Shown: positions 19,368 through 28,297 of the stretch, piece after piece
Numbering within the stretch: position 1 is the stretch's first letter
How the letters are laid out: every line of letters starts with the position of its first letter
Assembly (NCBI GenBank): GCA_903929755.1
Contig: CAIYVZ010000082.1
Span: 59,599-123,598 of the forward strand
Direction: 5' to 3'
Length of the DNA: 64,000 nucleotides
Source: an uncultured Acidobacteriia bacterium
GTDB taxonomy: Bacteria; Acidobacteriota; Terriglobia; Bryobacterales; Bryobacteraceae
Notes under the pieces: generated by a model
The model's input: the letters and a program-made list of their open reading frames with translations, nothing else
What the model was told of the DNA's origin: nothing
Database searches by the model: none
Made by a program: the position numbers and the translations under genes

Positions 19368-19650
19368 ATGCGAAAAATGACATCTTCAGTGGATGCGCCC
19401 TCGCGGCGTGGATTTCTGCGGGGGACCTCCGCTCTGTCTGCCGCAGGCCTCGCTCAGCCAGAGGCCACGGCGCAGGCACCGGAAGCGCCAGCAGGCGCCG
19501 GCGACGTGACAAGGACTCTCGCGGCAGCTTGGTAGTCTCGTAGCCTGCCGACCTGCCCGAAAACGTCCGACGGGAGGGTGTGCGAACGCTGGTCAACTGG
19601 GTTGGCTGCGCGCTTGGCCCGCACCCAGGCGGGATGTTGAGGGGCGTAGC
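19368..19650 (+). pseudogene. Degraded MmgE/PrpD-family gene with Tat signal
   Basis: Frame 1 from the ATG at 19368 reads a twin-arginine signal (SRRGFLRGTSALSAAGLA) and then GDVTRTLAAAW before a stop at 19533-19535. Shifting frame recovers LVVS, an in-frame stop, and then PADLPENVRREGVRTL followed by NWVGCALGPHPGG up to about 19640. This order (Tat signal, DVTR.LA..VVS, .DLP..VR.EG.RTL.NW.GCALG) is what I know from the N-terminus of exported MmgE/PrpD proteins in Acidobacteria. At least one frameshift and one nonsense codon are needed to join the parts, and the remaining roughly 350 residues of the family are missing. It is a relic, not a working gene. Confidence 0.65.
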
Positions 19651-20024
19651 ATCCTTCGGGCCCCAGTTGGACTGGAGGAGGGCTTCGCAGAGATCAAGCA
19701 TGAGGTTACCCGCAGAGGCCAGCATTTCCGGGTACCATTCGGCAGGGTAACAAGGGAACGTAACGGCCTGGTGTTCGACAAAATAAACCGGCTACAGGAA
19801 GTACCAATAGTTCCATAAAATCATGCAAATGTGGTGGCCTGGGGTGGGGGCGGAAGTTGTTGAAGTCGGCCAGGGCCTTCAGTGGCCTTTGGTACTACTT
19901 CGGTAGTATCACTTTCGCCCTTCGTTCGCCGTATTCCCTGGTAATGGTGGTGTCTGTCGGTATTCCGTTTACCTGTTGTGCTCTGTAAGATGCACGTAAA
20001 TCGACACTTACCCAAAAATAAGCC
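19651..20024. other. Gene-free spacer upstream of the division/cell-wall cluster
   Basis: No convincing gene. A short open stretch on the + strand ends at 19818 (last residues about FDKINRLQEVPIVP) and could be the tail of another decayed gene, but I do not recognise it. From about 19770 the sequence becomes less GC-rich than the surroundings, as expected for a long regulatory or leader region. Confidence 0.4.
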
Positions 20025-20053
20025 TTGCAACCCGAGTTGCGTAGTGCCACAAT
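20025..20053 (+). promoter_or_regulatory. Candidate promoter of the mra/dcw cluster
   Basis: TTGCAA (20025-20030) and CACAAT (20048-20053) are 17 bp apart, each matching sigma70 consensus at 4 of 6 positions. The first GTGG box begins 8 bp after the -10, so a bound MraZ would sit on the transcription start region. By eye only. Confidence 0.4.
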
Positions 20054-20060
20054 TGCTTGT

Positions 20061-20106
20061 GTGGCCGGTAGTGGCCAAAAAGTGGATAAAACGAGTACCT
20101 AAGTGG
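20061..20106 (+). promoter_or_regulatory. Periodic GTGG boxes, candidate MraZ operator
   Basis: GTGG occurs at 20061, 20071, 20082 and 20103, spacings of 10, 11 and 21 bp, i.e. on one face of the helix. MraZ in E. coli and Mycoplasma binds direct repeats of short TGGG- or AAAGTG-type boxes with about 10-bp period in front of its own gene. Location and period fit autoregulation of the cluster. The last box overlaps the GTG start of mraZ and may be chance. Confidence 0.5.
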
Positions 20107-20594
20107 TCCCAGAATCTCCAGAATCGCTAATTTTGCCTGTCGAGCCTCCGCTCGGCATGTATCCGGCGCGTATGGACGACAAGGGGCGCATCAAGTTGCC
20201 GGTGGATTTCCAAGCCTTCTTCGCGGCGTTTCCCGAGAAGAAGCTGTTTGTGACATCGCTTGATGGGCGCATAGGTCAAATTTACCCTATTTCGGTCTGG
20301 AGAAGGAACCAGAAGTTTCTATCCGAGCTGAAGGATAACGCCAAGCTAGTCCAGAAGGTACTGTTCAACGCGAACGATTTTGGCGCGGAAGCGGAAGTGG
20401 ATTCGTCGGGCCGACTGACGGTGAACTCGCAGATGCGGGAAGACCTGAAGCTGATGGGGCAGGAGTTGCGGCTGAACGCAGTGCGGGGTCGCGTGGAGAT
20501 ATTGAGCGAGGCGATTTATCAGCAGCGGCGTCGTGAAGCGCAAGAAGATGCGGAAGCGAATGTTCTGGCGCTGGAAGATCTGGGGATGCAGTAG
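20103..20594 (+). CDS. mraZ: Transcriptional regulator MraZ
   Basis: 163 residues from GTG 20103; an in-frame TAA directly precedes it, so it is the earliest start. ATG 20157 (MYPARMDDKG) is an alternative that matches the usual MraZ N-terminus better, though no clear ribosome site marks either. Both SpoVT/AbrB-like repeats are visible: YPARMDDKGRIKLPVDFQAF and AEVDSSGRLTVNSQMRE. MraZ forms rings that bind repeated boxes upstream of its own operon and usually represses it. First gene of the cluster, followed 9 bp later by rsmH. Confidence 0.92.
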   Translation: MVPESPESLILPVEPPLGMYPARMDDKGRIKLPVDFQAFFAAFPEKKLFVTSLDGRIGQIYPISVWRRNQKFLSELKDNAKLVQKVLFNANDFGAEAEVDSSGRLTVNSQMREDLKLMGQELRLNAVRGRVEILSEAIYQQRRREAQEDAEANVLALEDLGMQ

Positions 20595-20603
20595 GGGGTA
20601 TGT

Positions 20604-21479
20604 ATGCCGGAACACGTAGCCTCTCACTATTCGGTAATGCTCCAGGAGTCACTGGAGTATCTGGCGATCAAGCCGGAAGGATTTTATTTGGACTGCACCG
20701 CCGGAATGGGCGGGCACTCGAAGGCGATGGCCGAAAGGCTGACGCCGGCGGGACGTCTGATAGTGAACGACAGGGATTCGGAGTCGCTGGAGATGGCGAA
20801 ACGAACTCTGATGGATTTTGTGGATCGTGCCGAGTTTCAGTGCGCCCCGTTTTCGATGTTGAACGAAAACGGATTGGACGGCCTGCTCGCGGATCTGGGT
20901 ACCTCGCGGTTCCAGTTAACGGACCCGGACAGAGGTTTCTCGCTTTTACAGGATGGGCCGCTCGATATGCGCATGGATCAAACCCGTGGCATGACGGCAG
21001 CCGATCTGGTGAATCACTCGGCCGAGACGGCCATCACCGACTGGATATTCCAGTACGGACAAGAAAGGAGGAATGCGCGGAAGATAGCCAGAGCAATCTA
21101 TGCGGCTCGACCCCTTCGGAGCACACTTCACCTGGCGGGTGTAGTGGAAGGGGTCGTTCCCCGCGTGGGACCCATACATCCAGCGACGCGAACATTTCAG
21201 GCGTTGCGGATTGTGGTGAACGAAGAGATGAAGGAACTGGAAGCGCTGTTGAATCGCGCACCGCGAATGGTGGCCCCGGGTGGCCGCATCGTGATGATTT
21301 CGTTCCATTCTCTTGAAGACGTTCGGGTAAAAGACAAGTTTCGGGATCTGCAGCGGGCCGGCATCGCGCGGATCCTCACCAAAAAGCCGGTTATACCGGG
21401 AGACAAAGAGCTCCGGGAAAACGTCGCATCGAGAAGCGCAAAGCTCCGGGCGATAGAGATTGTGAAGACAGAAGTTTAG
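20604..21479 (+). CDS. rsmH: 16S rRNA (cytosine(1402)-N4)-methyltransferase
   Basis: 291 residues; SAM-binding segment DCTAGMGGHSKAMAERL near residue 31, GLLADLGTSRFQLTDPDRGF in the middle, and ISFHSLEDVRVKDKFR near residue 232, all RsmH hallmarks. It N4-methylates C1402 in the ribosomal P site. GGGGG precedes the ATG at a good distance. Its position right after mraZ is nearly universal. Confidence 0.95.
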   Translation: MPEHVASHYSVMLQESLEYLAIKPEGFYLDCTAGMGGHSKAMAERLTPAGRLIVNDRDSESLEMAKRTLMDFVDRAEFQCAPFSMLNENGLDGLLADLGTSRFQLTDPDRGFSLLQDGPLDMRMDQTRGMTAADLVNHSAETAITDWIFQYGQERRNARKIARAIYAARPLRSTLHLAGVVEGVVPRVGPIHPATRTFQALRIVVNEEMKELEALLNRAPRMVAPGGRIVMISFHSLEDVRVKDKFRDLQRAGIARILTKKPVIPGDKELRENVASRSAKLRAIEIVKTEV

Positions 21480-21519
21480 TTCTTGTAGGTTTGGAAAAAA
21501 GAGAGGCGGGAGGACACAG

Positions 21520-22056
21520 ATGGCAACCTGGGCAGGAATCTTTAAGCAGGGATTTTATCAGAAAAGCGAGGCGATGACGTCAGGAGACGGGCGGGGAGTC
21601 ATTCGCGCCCAGATGGACCCGTTCCGCCTGCGTTCACTTCCGAACGACGACATTTACTTCTTTGCCAAGCGGGTTGACAATTCCCGCGTGGTTCGGCAGT
21701 CCGATCCGGCAGCCCGTGGTGAAATGGCCTCGGCGCTGGTGGCGGCGACGTTATTGATGATACTGGCCGTGAGCATCATTATGCCGAAGGCTGCGTGGAT
21801 GCTGGAAGGTTACAAACTGGAGGCTCTGAAGCAGGAGCGCCAGACATTGCTGGACCAGAAGCGTGAGCTGGAAGTTCGGGAAGCCTCCTTGTTGAGCCCG
21901 GAGCGGCTCGGCGAACTGGCAATAGCCAATAATCTGACCAGCCCCGGGGTCGATCAGATCGTGCACCTGGATGCCCGGGGCGATGCTTCGATGGCCGCCA
22001 ATCGGGTGCCGGCGGCCGTTCCAACGAATAATGCCGCCTCCGCGCGGAATCACTAA
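21520..22056 (+). CDS. ftsL: Cell division protein FtsL-like
   Basis: 178 residues, longer than classical FtsL (about 120). An N-terminal cytoplasmic part of about 70 residues is followed by one membrane segment (ASALVAATLLMILAVSIIM) and a leucine/glutamate-rich coiled coil (LEGYKLEALKQERQTLLDQK and on), then LLSPERLGELAIANNLTSPG, the usual closing motif of the FtsL periplasmic domain. Assigned from topology and position between rsmH and ftsI rather than strong sequence identity. FtsL with FtsB and FtsQ activates septal peptidoglycan synthesis by FtsW-FtsI. The start has GGGAGG upstream. Confidence 0.8.
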   Translation: MATWAGIFKQGFYQKSEAMTSGDGRGVIRAQMDPFRLRSLPNDDIYFFAKRVDNSRVVRQSDPAARGEMASALVAATLLMILAVSIIMPKAAWMLEGYKLEALKQERQTLLDQKRELEVREASLLSPERLGELAIANNLTSPGVDQIVHLDARGDASMAANRVPAAVPTNNAASARNH

Positions 22057-22075
22057 GGATCGGGGCTAAAAAGTC

Positions 22076-24280
22076 GTGGCTGAGCTGCGTGACGGTGAAC
22101 TGCCTGAAGTAGCGGCGCGAGATATCGGCCAGCCGGATGCGGGACGGCAGTATTCCGGGCAACGCGTGGGCGCGTCCGCTTCCGGCATAGCAGCGGTGAA
22201 CCGCCTGACGGTAATCGCTCTGTTGCTGTTGCTCTGGGGTGTTCGAATTGTGTGGGCGCTGGTGTCGGTACAGATCCGGCACCACGATGAATACGTTGCG
22301 CAGGCGCGGAAGCAGCAGGAAGAGGAAGTCTCTCTGCAGGCTCCGCGCGGTTCTATTTATGACCGCAACGGGCAGGCGCTGGCGATCAGTGTCCCGGTAG
22401 AGTCGGTTTCTGTGAATCCGATGCGGATGAGTAATGTCCGTGTTGCCTCCAGCATTCTGGCCAACTTACTGCATTTAGACGAGCGGGTTCTGTTTGACCG
22501 CCTGACTGCGGCACGGAAAAACCACAAAGGCTTCGTCTGGGTAAAGCATCGGCTCGATCCGTTTGAGACCGCGCACCTGAAGACGCTGAATCTGGAGTGG
22601 GCCAGCTTCCATATAGAGAGCCAGCGGCATTATCCGAAAGCAGAAACTGCGGCTCACGTAATCGGCACGGTCTATCACGAAGAAGAAGGCGCGGCGGGCA
22701 TTGAAAAAGCCTTCGAAACCACGCTGAAGGGCAAGCCGGGGTCGGAACGTCTGGTGATGGACGTGAAGCGGCGCGGCATTGAATCGCACCTGGATACGGC
22801 ACCTCAGTCGGGCGTCCCGCTTACTCTGACGATTGACGAAAGACTGCAGTATGTGGCGGAAAAAGCGCTGAAGGCTCAGGTTGAGCTGAAACATGCGCGG
22901 TATGGGACAGCGATCGTGATGGACCCCTATAACGGGGAAATTGTGGCGCTGGCGAACTATCCCACGTATGATCCCAACAAAGCCAAGCTGCCGGGCGAGA
23001 ACCGCTGGGCGCGCTTTAATCTGGGCGTGTCTGTGCCGTTCGAACCGGGTTCCATCTATAAAGTGGTGACGTTGTCGGCAGCGTTGGAGACGACGAATCT
23101 GACGCCGGACTCGATGATTCCCACGGGTGGCGGGACGCTGAAACTGCCGGGCCGTATTGTGCACGAAGCGCACGGCGGGTACGGCACCATTACGCTGCAG
23201 CAGGTTCTGGAGAAATCGTCGAACATTGGGGCGATTCTGATTGGGGCCCGGGTGGGCCGCGAAAAGATGTTCGAGTACTCGAAGAAGTTTGGCTTTGGCG
23301 AAAAGACGGGTGTCGGGCTGCCGGCTGAATCGCGAGGGCTGCTGCGGACGCTGGATAAGTGGGGGACCACGTCGCTGGCGTCGGTCTCGATGGGGCAGGA
23401 GTTAAGCACTACCTCGGTGCAACTGGCGCGGGCTTGTTCGGTGATAGCGAACGGCGGGATGCTGGTGAAGCCGAAGCTGGTGCTGAAGCGCGGCGACAAG
23501 CTGGAGCCGACGGAAGCTCCGGTGCGGGTTTTGAAGCCCGAGACCGTGATGACGATGCGGATGATGATGGAAGGCGTGGTGCTGCGCGGCACTGCGAAAA
23601 CTACCGCGCGGCTGGATGGTTACACGTCGGCAGGCAAGACGGGGACGGCGCAGATCTTCGAAAACGGCCACTACACGCACATGTACAACGCTTCGTTCAT
23701 GGGATTCGCGCCGGTGACGAATCCCCGGCTGGTGATTGTGGTGACGCTGAACGGCACGGAAGGCAATTCGGGGATGGGCGGGTCGGCGGCCGGGCCTGTC
23801 TTCAAGATTATTGCTGAGGAAGCCATGCGGCTGATGGACATTCCGAAGGATATTCCGGATGACGCGGTTCCCGTGAAGAAGCCGGTGAAACCGGTGCCCG
23901 AGATGAACGACGTTTCGATTGCCGGTTTGAGTGAACGCAGCATCATGGAAGACGATCCGAGCCTGCGGGAACTTCTGGCGGCACAGGAAGAGGAAACGGC
24001 GAAGGCGGAAGCCGAGGCGGCAATGCATCCGCCGGATGGACTTCCGTGGGCGACGGGGGCTTCGGGCGAGCCGCCGGTGACACGGCCGGCTCCGGTTGAA
24101 CGGAAGGGGCCTGTGGTCCCCGATTTCCGGGGCAAGTCGGTGCGGAATGTGGTGGAACTGGCGTCGGCGGAAGGTATTCCGGTGACGATTCAGGGTAGTG
24201 GTGTGGCAAGGGCGCAACTGCCCGCGGCGGGGCGCCCGATGCACAGAGGCGAGAGGATACGAGTGGTTTTCGCGCGCTGA
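22076..24280 (+). CDS. ftsI: Septal peptidoglycan transpeptidase FtsI (PBP3) with PASTA domain
   Basis: 734 residues, GTG start. Membrane anchor at about residues 42-60, then the PBP dimerisation region with RGSIYDRNGQALA, and the transpeptidase domain with SxxK in EPGSIYKVVT (around residue 325), SSN in LEKSSNIGAIL and KTG in SAGKTGTAQ. A linker rich in Glu/Ala leads to a C-terminal PASTA repeat (VVPDFRGKSVRNVVELASAE, residues about 678-734). PASTA domains are more usual in Gram-positive PBPs and SpoVD-type proteins, but FtsI with a PASTA tail is known from several phyla. It cross-links septal peptidoglycan. The stop is 1 base before murE. Confidence 0.93.
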   Translation: MAELRDGELPEVAARDIGQPDAGRQYSGQRVGASASGIAAVNRLTVIALLLLLWGVRIVWALVSVQIRHHDEYVAQARKQQEEEVSLQAPRGSIYDRNGQALAISVPVESVSVNPMRMSNVRVASSILANLLHLDERVLFDRLTAARKNHKGFVWVKHRLDPFETAHLKTLNLEWASFHIESQRHYPKAETAAHVIGTVYHEEEGAAGIEKAFETTLKGKPGSERLVMDVKRRGIESHLDTAPQSGVPLTLTIDERLQYVAEKALKAQVELKHARYGTAIVMDPYNGEIVALANYPTYDPNKAKLPGENRWARFNLGVSVPFEPGSIYKVVTLSAALETTNLTPDSMIPTGGGTLKLPGRIVHEAHGGYGTITLQQVLEKSSNIGAILIGARVGREKMFEYSKKFGFGEKTGVGLPAESRGLLRTLDKWGTTSLASVSMGQELSTTSVQLARACSVIANGGMLVKPKLVLKRGDKLEPTEAPVRVLKPETVMTMRMMMEGVVLRGTAKTTARLDGYTSAGKTGTAQIFENGHYTHMYNASFMGFAPVTNPRLVIVVTLNGTEGNSGMGGSAAGPVFKIIAEEAMRLMDIPKDIPDDAVPVKKPVKPVPEMNDVSIAGLSERSIMEDDPSLRELLAAQEEETAKAEAEAAMHPPDGLPWATGASGEPPVTRPAPVERKGPVVPDFRGKSVRNVVELASAEGIPVTIQGSGVARAQLPAAGRPMHRGERIRVVFAR

Positions 24281-24281
24281 G

Positions 24282-25784
24282 ATGCAGCTGAATGACGTAT
24301 TGACGGGAGTGCCGCTGCTCGAAGAGCTGGCGTCCCCCCTTGCGCATCAGAATGTAAGCGGGCTGGAATACGATTCCCGGAAAGTTGGGGCAGGGGACCT
24401 GTTTTTCGCCTTTCCCGGGGCGAAGGTGGATGGCCGTGAGTTTGCTGCTGACGCTTTGGCCAAAGGTGCGGTGGCTGTGGTGAGTGAACTTCCGGCGCCG
24501 GAAGGGTTTGCAGGACTCTGGCTTCAGGTGGCGCACGGACGCCAGGCACTGGCGCGGGCTGCGCGGACATTCTTCGGCAAGCTGGATGAGAAGATCCAGC
24601 TGACCGGGATTACCGGGACGAACGGGAAGACGACTACGGGGTACCTGATTGATTCGATCCTGCGGTTGGCGGGCAAGACGACGGCGCTGATCGGGACCGT
24701 GGAATACCGGTTGGCGGGCAAGACGATGCCGGCGGTGAATACGACGCCGGAATCGCTGGATCTGCACCGGATTCTGGCTGGGTTGCAGGACCTGGGCGGG
24801 ACGCACGCGACCATGGAAGTTTCGTCGCATGCGCTGGCCCTGGGGCGGGTGTTCGGGGTGGGTTTTCACACGGCGGTGTTCTCGAATCTGACGCGGGACC
24901 ATTTGGATTTTCACGGCACGATGGAGAACTACTTCGAGGCGAAGAAGTTGCTGTTTACCGGGTCTGGCGGACCGGCGCCGAAGTGCGCGGTGATCAACCG
25001 CGATGACGAATGGGGCCGGAAGCTGGCACCGGACGGCACGAAGACAGAAGTGCTCTGGTACGGGCTGGGGCCGGATGCGCGGGTTCGCGCGCGACATATC
25101 CACAACGGAATGAGCGGCCTTCGGTTTGAGATCGCTTTCGAGAAGCTGAAGTTTGAAGTGCGGTCGAAGATGATTGGGCGCATGAACGTCTACAACATTC
25201 TGGCGGCTTGCTGCGTGGGGATGACGTATCAACTGCCGCCGGAGACGATTGCTGCGGGGATAGCGGCCTGCACCGGAGTTCCGGGGCGGTTTGAGCGTGT
25301 GGATGAAGGCCAGCCGTTTGCCGTGGTGGTGGATTACTCCCACACGGATGACGCGCTGCGGAATGCGCTGCTGGTGGCTCGCGGGCTGGAGCCGAAGAGG
25401 ATTATTACGGTGTTTGGGTGTGGCGGGGATCGCGACGTGACGAAGCGGCCTCTGATGGGCAAGGCAGCGGGCGAAGGCAGCGATCTGGTAATTGTGACGA
25501 GCGATAATCCGCGTTCGGAAGAGCCGTTGCAGATTATTAACGACATTATGGTGGGGCTGCGCCGGACGGATACGAAGGCGATTGTGGAGCCGGATCGTGC
25601 GAGTGCAATTCGCCGGGCGATGCAGAACGCCAATGCCGGGGATCTGGTGCTGCTGGCCGGTAAGGGCCACGAGACGTATCAGGTATTTGCCAAAGAAACG
25701 ATTCATTTTGACGACCGGGAAGTGGCGGCGGAAGCACTGCGGTCGTTTGGGTTCGCGAGGAAAGTTGCGGAGGCGGTACGGTGA
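24282..25784 (+). CDS. murE: UDP-MurNAc-L-Ala-D-Glu ligase (meso-diaminopimelate type)
   Basis: 500 residues from ATG 24282, one base after the ftsI stop. Mur ligase ATP motif GITGTNGKTTTGYL near residue 108 and SDNPRSEEP near residue 405; the DNPR signature marks enzymes that add meso-diaminopimelate rather than lysine. It adds the third stem residue in the cytoplasm. The stop overlaps murF by 4 bp. Confidence 0.95.
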   Translation: MQLNDVLTGVPLLEELASPLAHQNVSGLEYDSRKVGAGDLFFAFPGAKVDGREFAADALAKGAVAVVSELPAPEGFAGLWLQVAHGRQALARAARTFFGKLDEKIQLTGITGTNGKTTTGYLIDSILRLAGKTTALIGTVEYRLAGKTMPAVNTTPESLDLHRILAGLQDLGGTHATMEVSSHALALGRVFGVGFHTAVFSNLTRDHLDFHGTMENYFEAKKLLFTGSGGPAPKCAVINRDDEWGRKLAPDGTKTEVLWYGLGPDARVRARHIHNGMSGLRFEIAFEKLKFEVRSKMIGRMNVYNILAACCVGMTYQLPPETIAAGIAACTGVPGRFERVDEGQPFAVVVDYSHTDDALRNALLVARGLEPKRIITVFGCGGDRDVTKRPLMGKAAGEGSDLVIVTSDNPRSEEPLQIINDIMVGLRRTDTKAIVEPDRASAIRRAMQNANAGDLVLLAGKGHETYQVFAKETIHFDDREVAAEALRSFGFARKVAEAVR

Positions 25785-27151
25785 CAATGTCCTCTTCGCA
25801 AATAGCGGAGGCCCTGGGGGCCGTGCGGCCTTCGGTTGAGTTTGCTGTTTCCGGCTGGAGCATTGATTCGCGGACTACGGAGCCCGGCGATTGTTTCTTC
25901 GCGTTGCGGGGTGACCGGGACGGGCACGATTACGTGGCGACCGCCTTTGAACGCGGCGCTGCCGCGGCGGTAGTGGAGCGCGACGTGCCTGGCGCGGCGG
26001 GGCCGTTGCTGCAGGTGGGCGATACGCTGGAGGCTCTGACCAAACTGGGGGCGGCGGCCCGGCTGCAATGGGGCGGCACGGTGATCGGGGTGACGGGGTC
26101 AGCGGGCAAGACCAGTACCAAGGACGCGGTGGCGGAACTGGTGGGGACGGCGTTCCCGACGGGGCGGACGATCGGAAATTTGAACAATCATCTGGGCGTA
26201 CCGCTTTCGATTCTGCGTTTGCCAGCGGAGAAGAAAGTAGCAGTGCTGGAGATGGGGATGAACCATGCCGGCGAGATTCGCGGGCTGGCTCGGATCGCGA
26301 GGCCTTCCATCGGGGTAATCACCAATGCCGGTTGGGCGCATGGCGAGAATTTCCCGGACGGGATTGACGGCGTGGCGAGGGCGAAGCGGGAATTGATTGA
26401 AGAACTTCCCGCCGATGGTGTTGCGGTTCTGAATGCGGACGACAGGCGGGTTCGCAACTTCGCGAACATTCATGCCGGACGTTCCATTTTGTACGGGTTC
26501 GCGGAGGACGCCGAGGTCCGGGCGGAGAATGTGAAATTATCCGAGGCCGGGGCCACGTTTCGGACGCTGGGGGTTGAGTTTGAATCACGGCTCGCGGGAC
26601 GCCATGGGGTGAGCAATGTGCTGGCGGCAATTTCGGCGGCGCGGGCCCTGGGAATTGATGCTGCTTCTCTGCGTGAAGCCGTGCGGGCGCTGCGCCCCGG
26701 CCACATGCGAGGGGAGCGCCTGGAGCGTAACGGCGTTACGCTGATCAACGATTGCTACAATGCGAATCCCGAGGCAATGCGCTCGATGTTGGAGTTGCTT
26801 GCGGGGATTCCCGCCCGACGGCACATCGCCGTACTGGGTGAAATGCTGGAACTTGGCCCTGAGGCCGAGGCTCTGCACCGCGGAATCGGAAAATTTGCCG
26901 CAGAACAGGGCATTTACGCCGTGATCGGCATACGTGGCGCTGCCCGCTTTACAGTTGACGAGGCTGTTCGAGCGGGAACGTCGGTCAGCGCCGCGTACTT
27001 TTTTTCAACACCGGAAGAAGCGGGTGATTTCATTCGCGATTTCGTACAGCCGGGGGATGCCGTGCTGTTTAAAGGATCACGGGGTGTGCAGGTGGAGAAG
27101 GCTCTGGCCAGGGCTTTCCCTGTAAACAACGATCAGGGCGAAGGACACTAG
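25781..27151 (+). CDS. murF: UDP-MurNAc-tripeptide--D-alanyl-D-alanine ligase
   Basis: 456 residues from GTG 25781 (ATG 25787 is a close alternative). ATP-binding GVTGSAGKTSTKDAVAEL near residue 100, EMGMNHAGEIRGLARIARP and NDCYNANPEAMRSML are MurF-specific. It adds D-Ala-D-Ala to complete the pentapeptide precursor. Overlaps murE by 4 bp and is 12 bp from mraY. The D-Ala-D-Ala supplier ddl is not in the cluster. Confidence 0.95.
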   Translation: MTMSSSQIAEALGAVRPSVEFAVSGWSIDSRTTEPGDCFFALRGDRDGHDYVATAFERGAAAAVVERDVPGAAGPLLQVGDTLEALTKLGAAARLQWGGTVIGVTGSAGKTSTKDAVAELVGTAFPTGRTIGNLNNHLGVPLSILRLPAEKKVAVLEMGMNHAGEIRGLARIARPSIGVITNAGWAHGENFPDGIDGVARAKRELIEELPADGVAVLNADDRRVRNFANIHAGRSILYGFAEDAEVRAENVKLSEAGATFRTLGVEFESRLAGRHGVSNVLAAISAARALGIDAASLREAVRALRPGHMRGERLERNGVTLINDCYNANPEAMRSMLELLAGIPARRHIAVLGEMLELGPEAEALHRGIGKFAAEQGIYAVIGIRGAARFTVDEAVRAGTSVSAAYFFSTPEEAGDFIRDFVQPGDAVLFKGSRGVQVEKALARAFPVNNDQGEGH

Positions 27152-27163
27152 CGGCGGACGAAC

Positions 27164-28297
27164 ATGCTTTATTGGCTCTTATACGAACAGCTTCATACTT
27201 CAATCCGCGCTTTCAATGTCTTCCGCTATGTAACGGCGCGGACGATGTTCGCCAGCCTGACGTCGTTCTTCCTTTGCGTGCTGCTGGGGCCGTGGCTGAT
27301 TCAGAAGCTGCGGGAATTTCAGATTGGGCAGCACATTCGTGAGGATGGTCCGAAGTCGCACCAGAAAAAAGCCGGGACGCCGACCATGGGTGGCGTGCTG
27401 ATTATTGTCAGCATTCTGGTGCCGACGTTGTTGTGGGCGGATCTGCGGCACCAGTACGTGTGGATTGCGATGTTTGCGCTGCTGGCGTACGGTGCGATTG
27501 GTTTCATGGACGACTACGCCAAGGTGGCGAAAAAGCAGAATCTTGGCCTGACTGCCAAGCAAAAGTTCGCGTTGCAGATGGCGGTGGCGGCAGTGATCAC
27601 GGGGTGGCTGGCCTCCATGCGGGGCAGTGGCGGGTACACGACGGTGCTGAACGTGCCGTTCTTCAAGCAGTTTCAGCCGGATTTGCTGATCCATTCGATG
27701 ATGGGGAATCCGTGGACGGCGGTGTTGGGGTTCCTGCCGTTTTATCTGTTCTTCGTATTGGTGGTGGTGGGTTCGAGCAACGCGGTGAATATCACGGATG
27801 GTCTGGATGGTCTGGCGATCGGCCTGATGGTGATTTCGGCGGGGGCGCTCACGGTATTTGCTTACACGACGGGCAATAAGGAACTGGCCGAGTATCTGTT
27901 GCTGGCCCGGAATCCGCGGACTGCGGAACTGACGATTTTCTGCGCCTCGATGACGGGGGCGAGCCTGGGCTTTCTGTGGTGGAATTCGCACCCGGCAGCG
28001 GTTTTCATGGGGGACGTGGGCTCTCTCTCTCTCGGTGGCGCGATGGGCGTTGTGGCGGTCCTGATTAAGCAGGAGATCCTGCTCATCTTCATTGCCGGCA
28101 TGTTTGTGATTGAACTGATGAGTGTGATTCTACAGGTGGGCAGCTACAAGCTGCGGAAGAAGCGCATTTTTAAGATGGCGCCGATTCACCACCACTTTGA
28201 AGCTCTTGGCTGGCAGGAATCGAAGATTATTGCCCGGTTCTGGATTATTGGGTTTGTGCTGGCGCTGTTTGCGCTGACCACACTGAAACTGCGATGA
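27164..28297 (+). CDS. mraY: Phospho-N-acetylmuramoyl-pentapeptide transferase
   Basis: 377 residues with about ten membrane helices. Family motifs: KKAGTPTMGGVLI near residue 66, FMDDYAKVAKKQNLGLTAKQ (catalytic Asp pair), NITDGLDGLAIG and MAPIHHHFEALGWQE. It transfers phospho-MurNAc-pentapeptide to undecaprenyl phosphate, giving lipid I. Its stop overlaps the murD start (ATGA). Confidence 0.96.
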   Translation: MLYWLLYEQLHTSIRAFNVFRYVTARTMFASLTSFFLCVLLGPWLIQKLREFQIGQHIREDGPKSHQKKAGTPTMGGVLIIVSILVPTLLWADLRHQYVWIAMFALLAYGAIGFMDDYAKVAKKQNLGLTAKQKFALQMAVAAVITGWLASMRGSGGYTTVLNVPFFKQFQPDLLIHSMMGNPWTAVLGFLPFYLFFVLVVVGSSNAVNITDGLDGLAIGLMVISAGALTVFAYTTGNKELAEYLLLARNPRTAELTIFCASMTGASLGFLWWNSHPAAVFMGDVGSLSLGGAMGVVAVLIKQEILLIFIAGMFVIELMSVILQVGSYKLRKKRIFKMAPIHHHFEALGWQESKIIARFWIIGFVLALFALTTLKLR

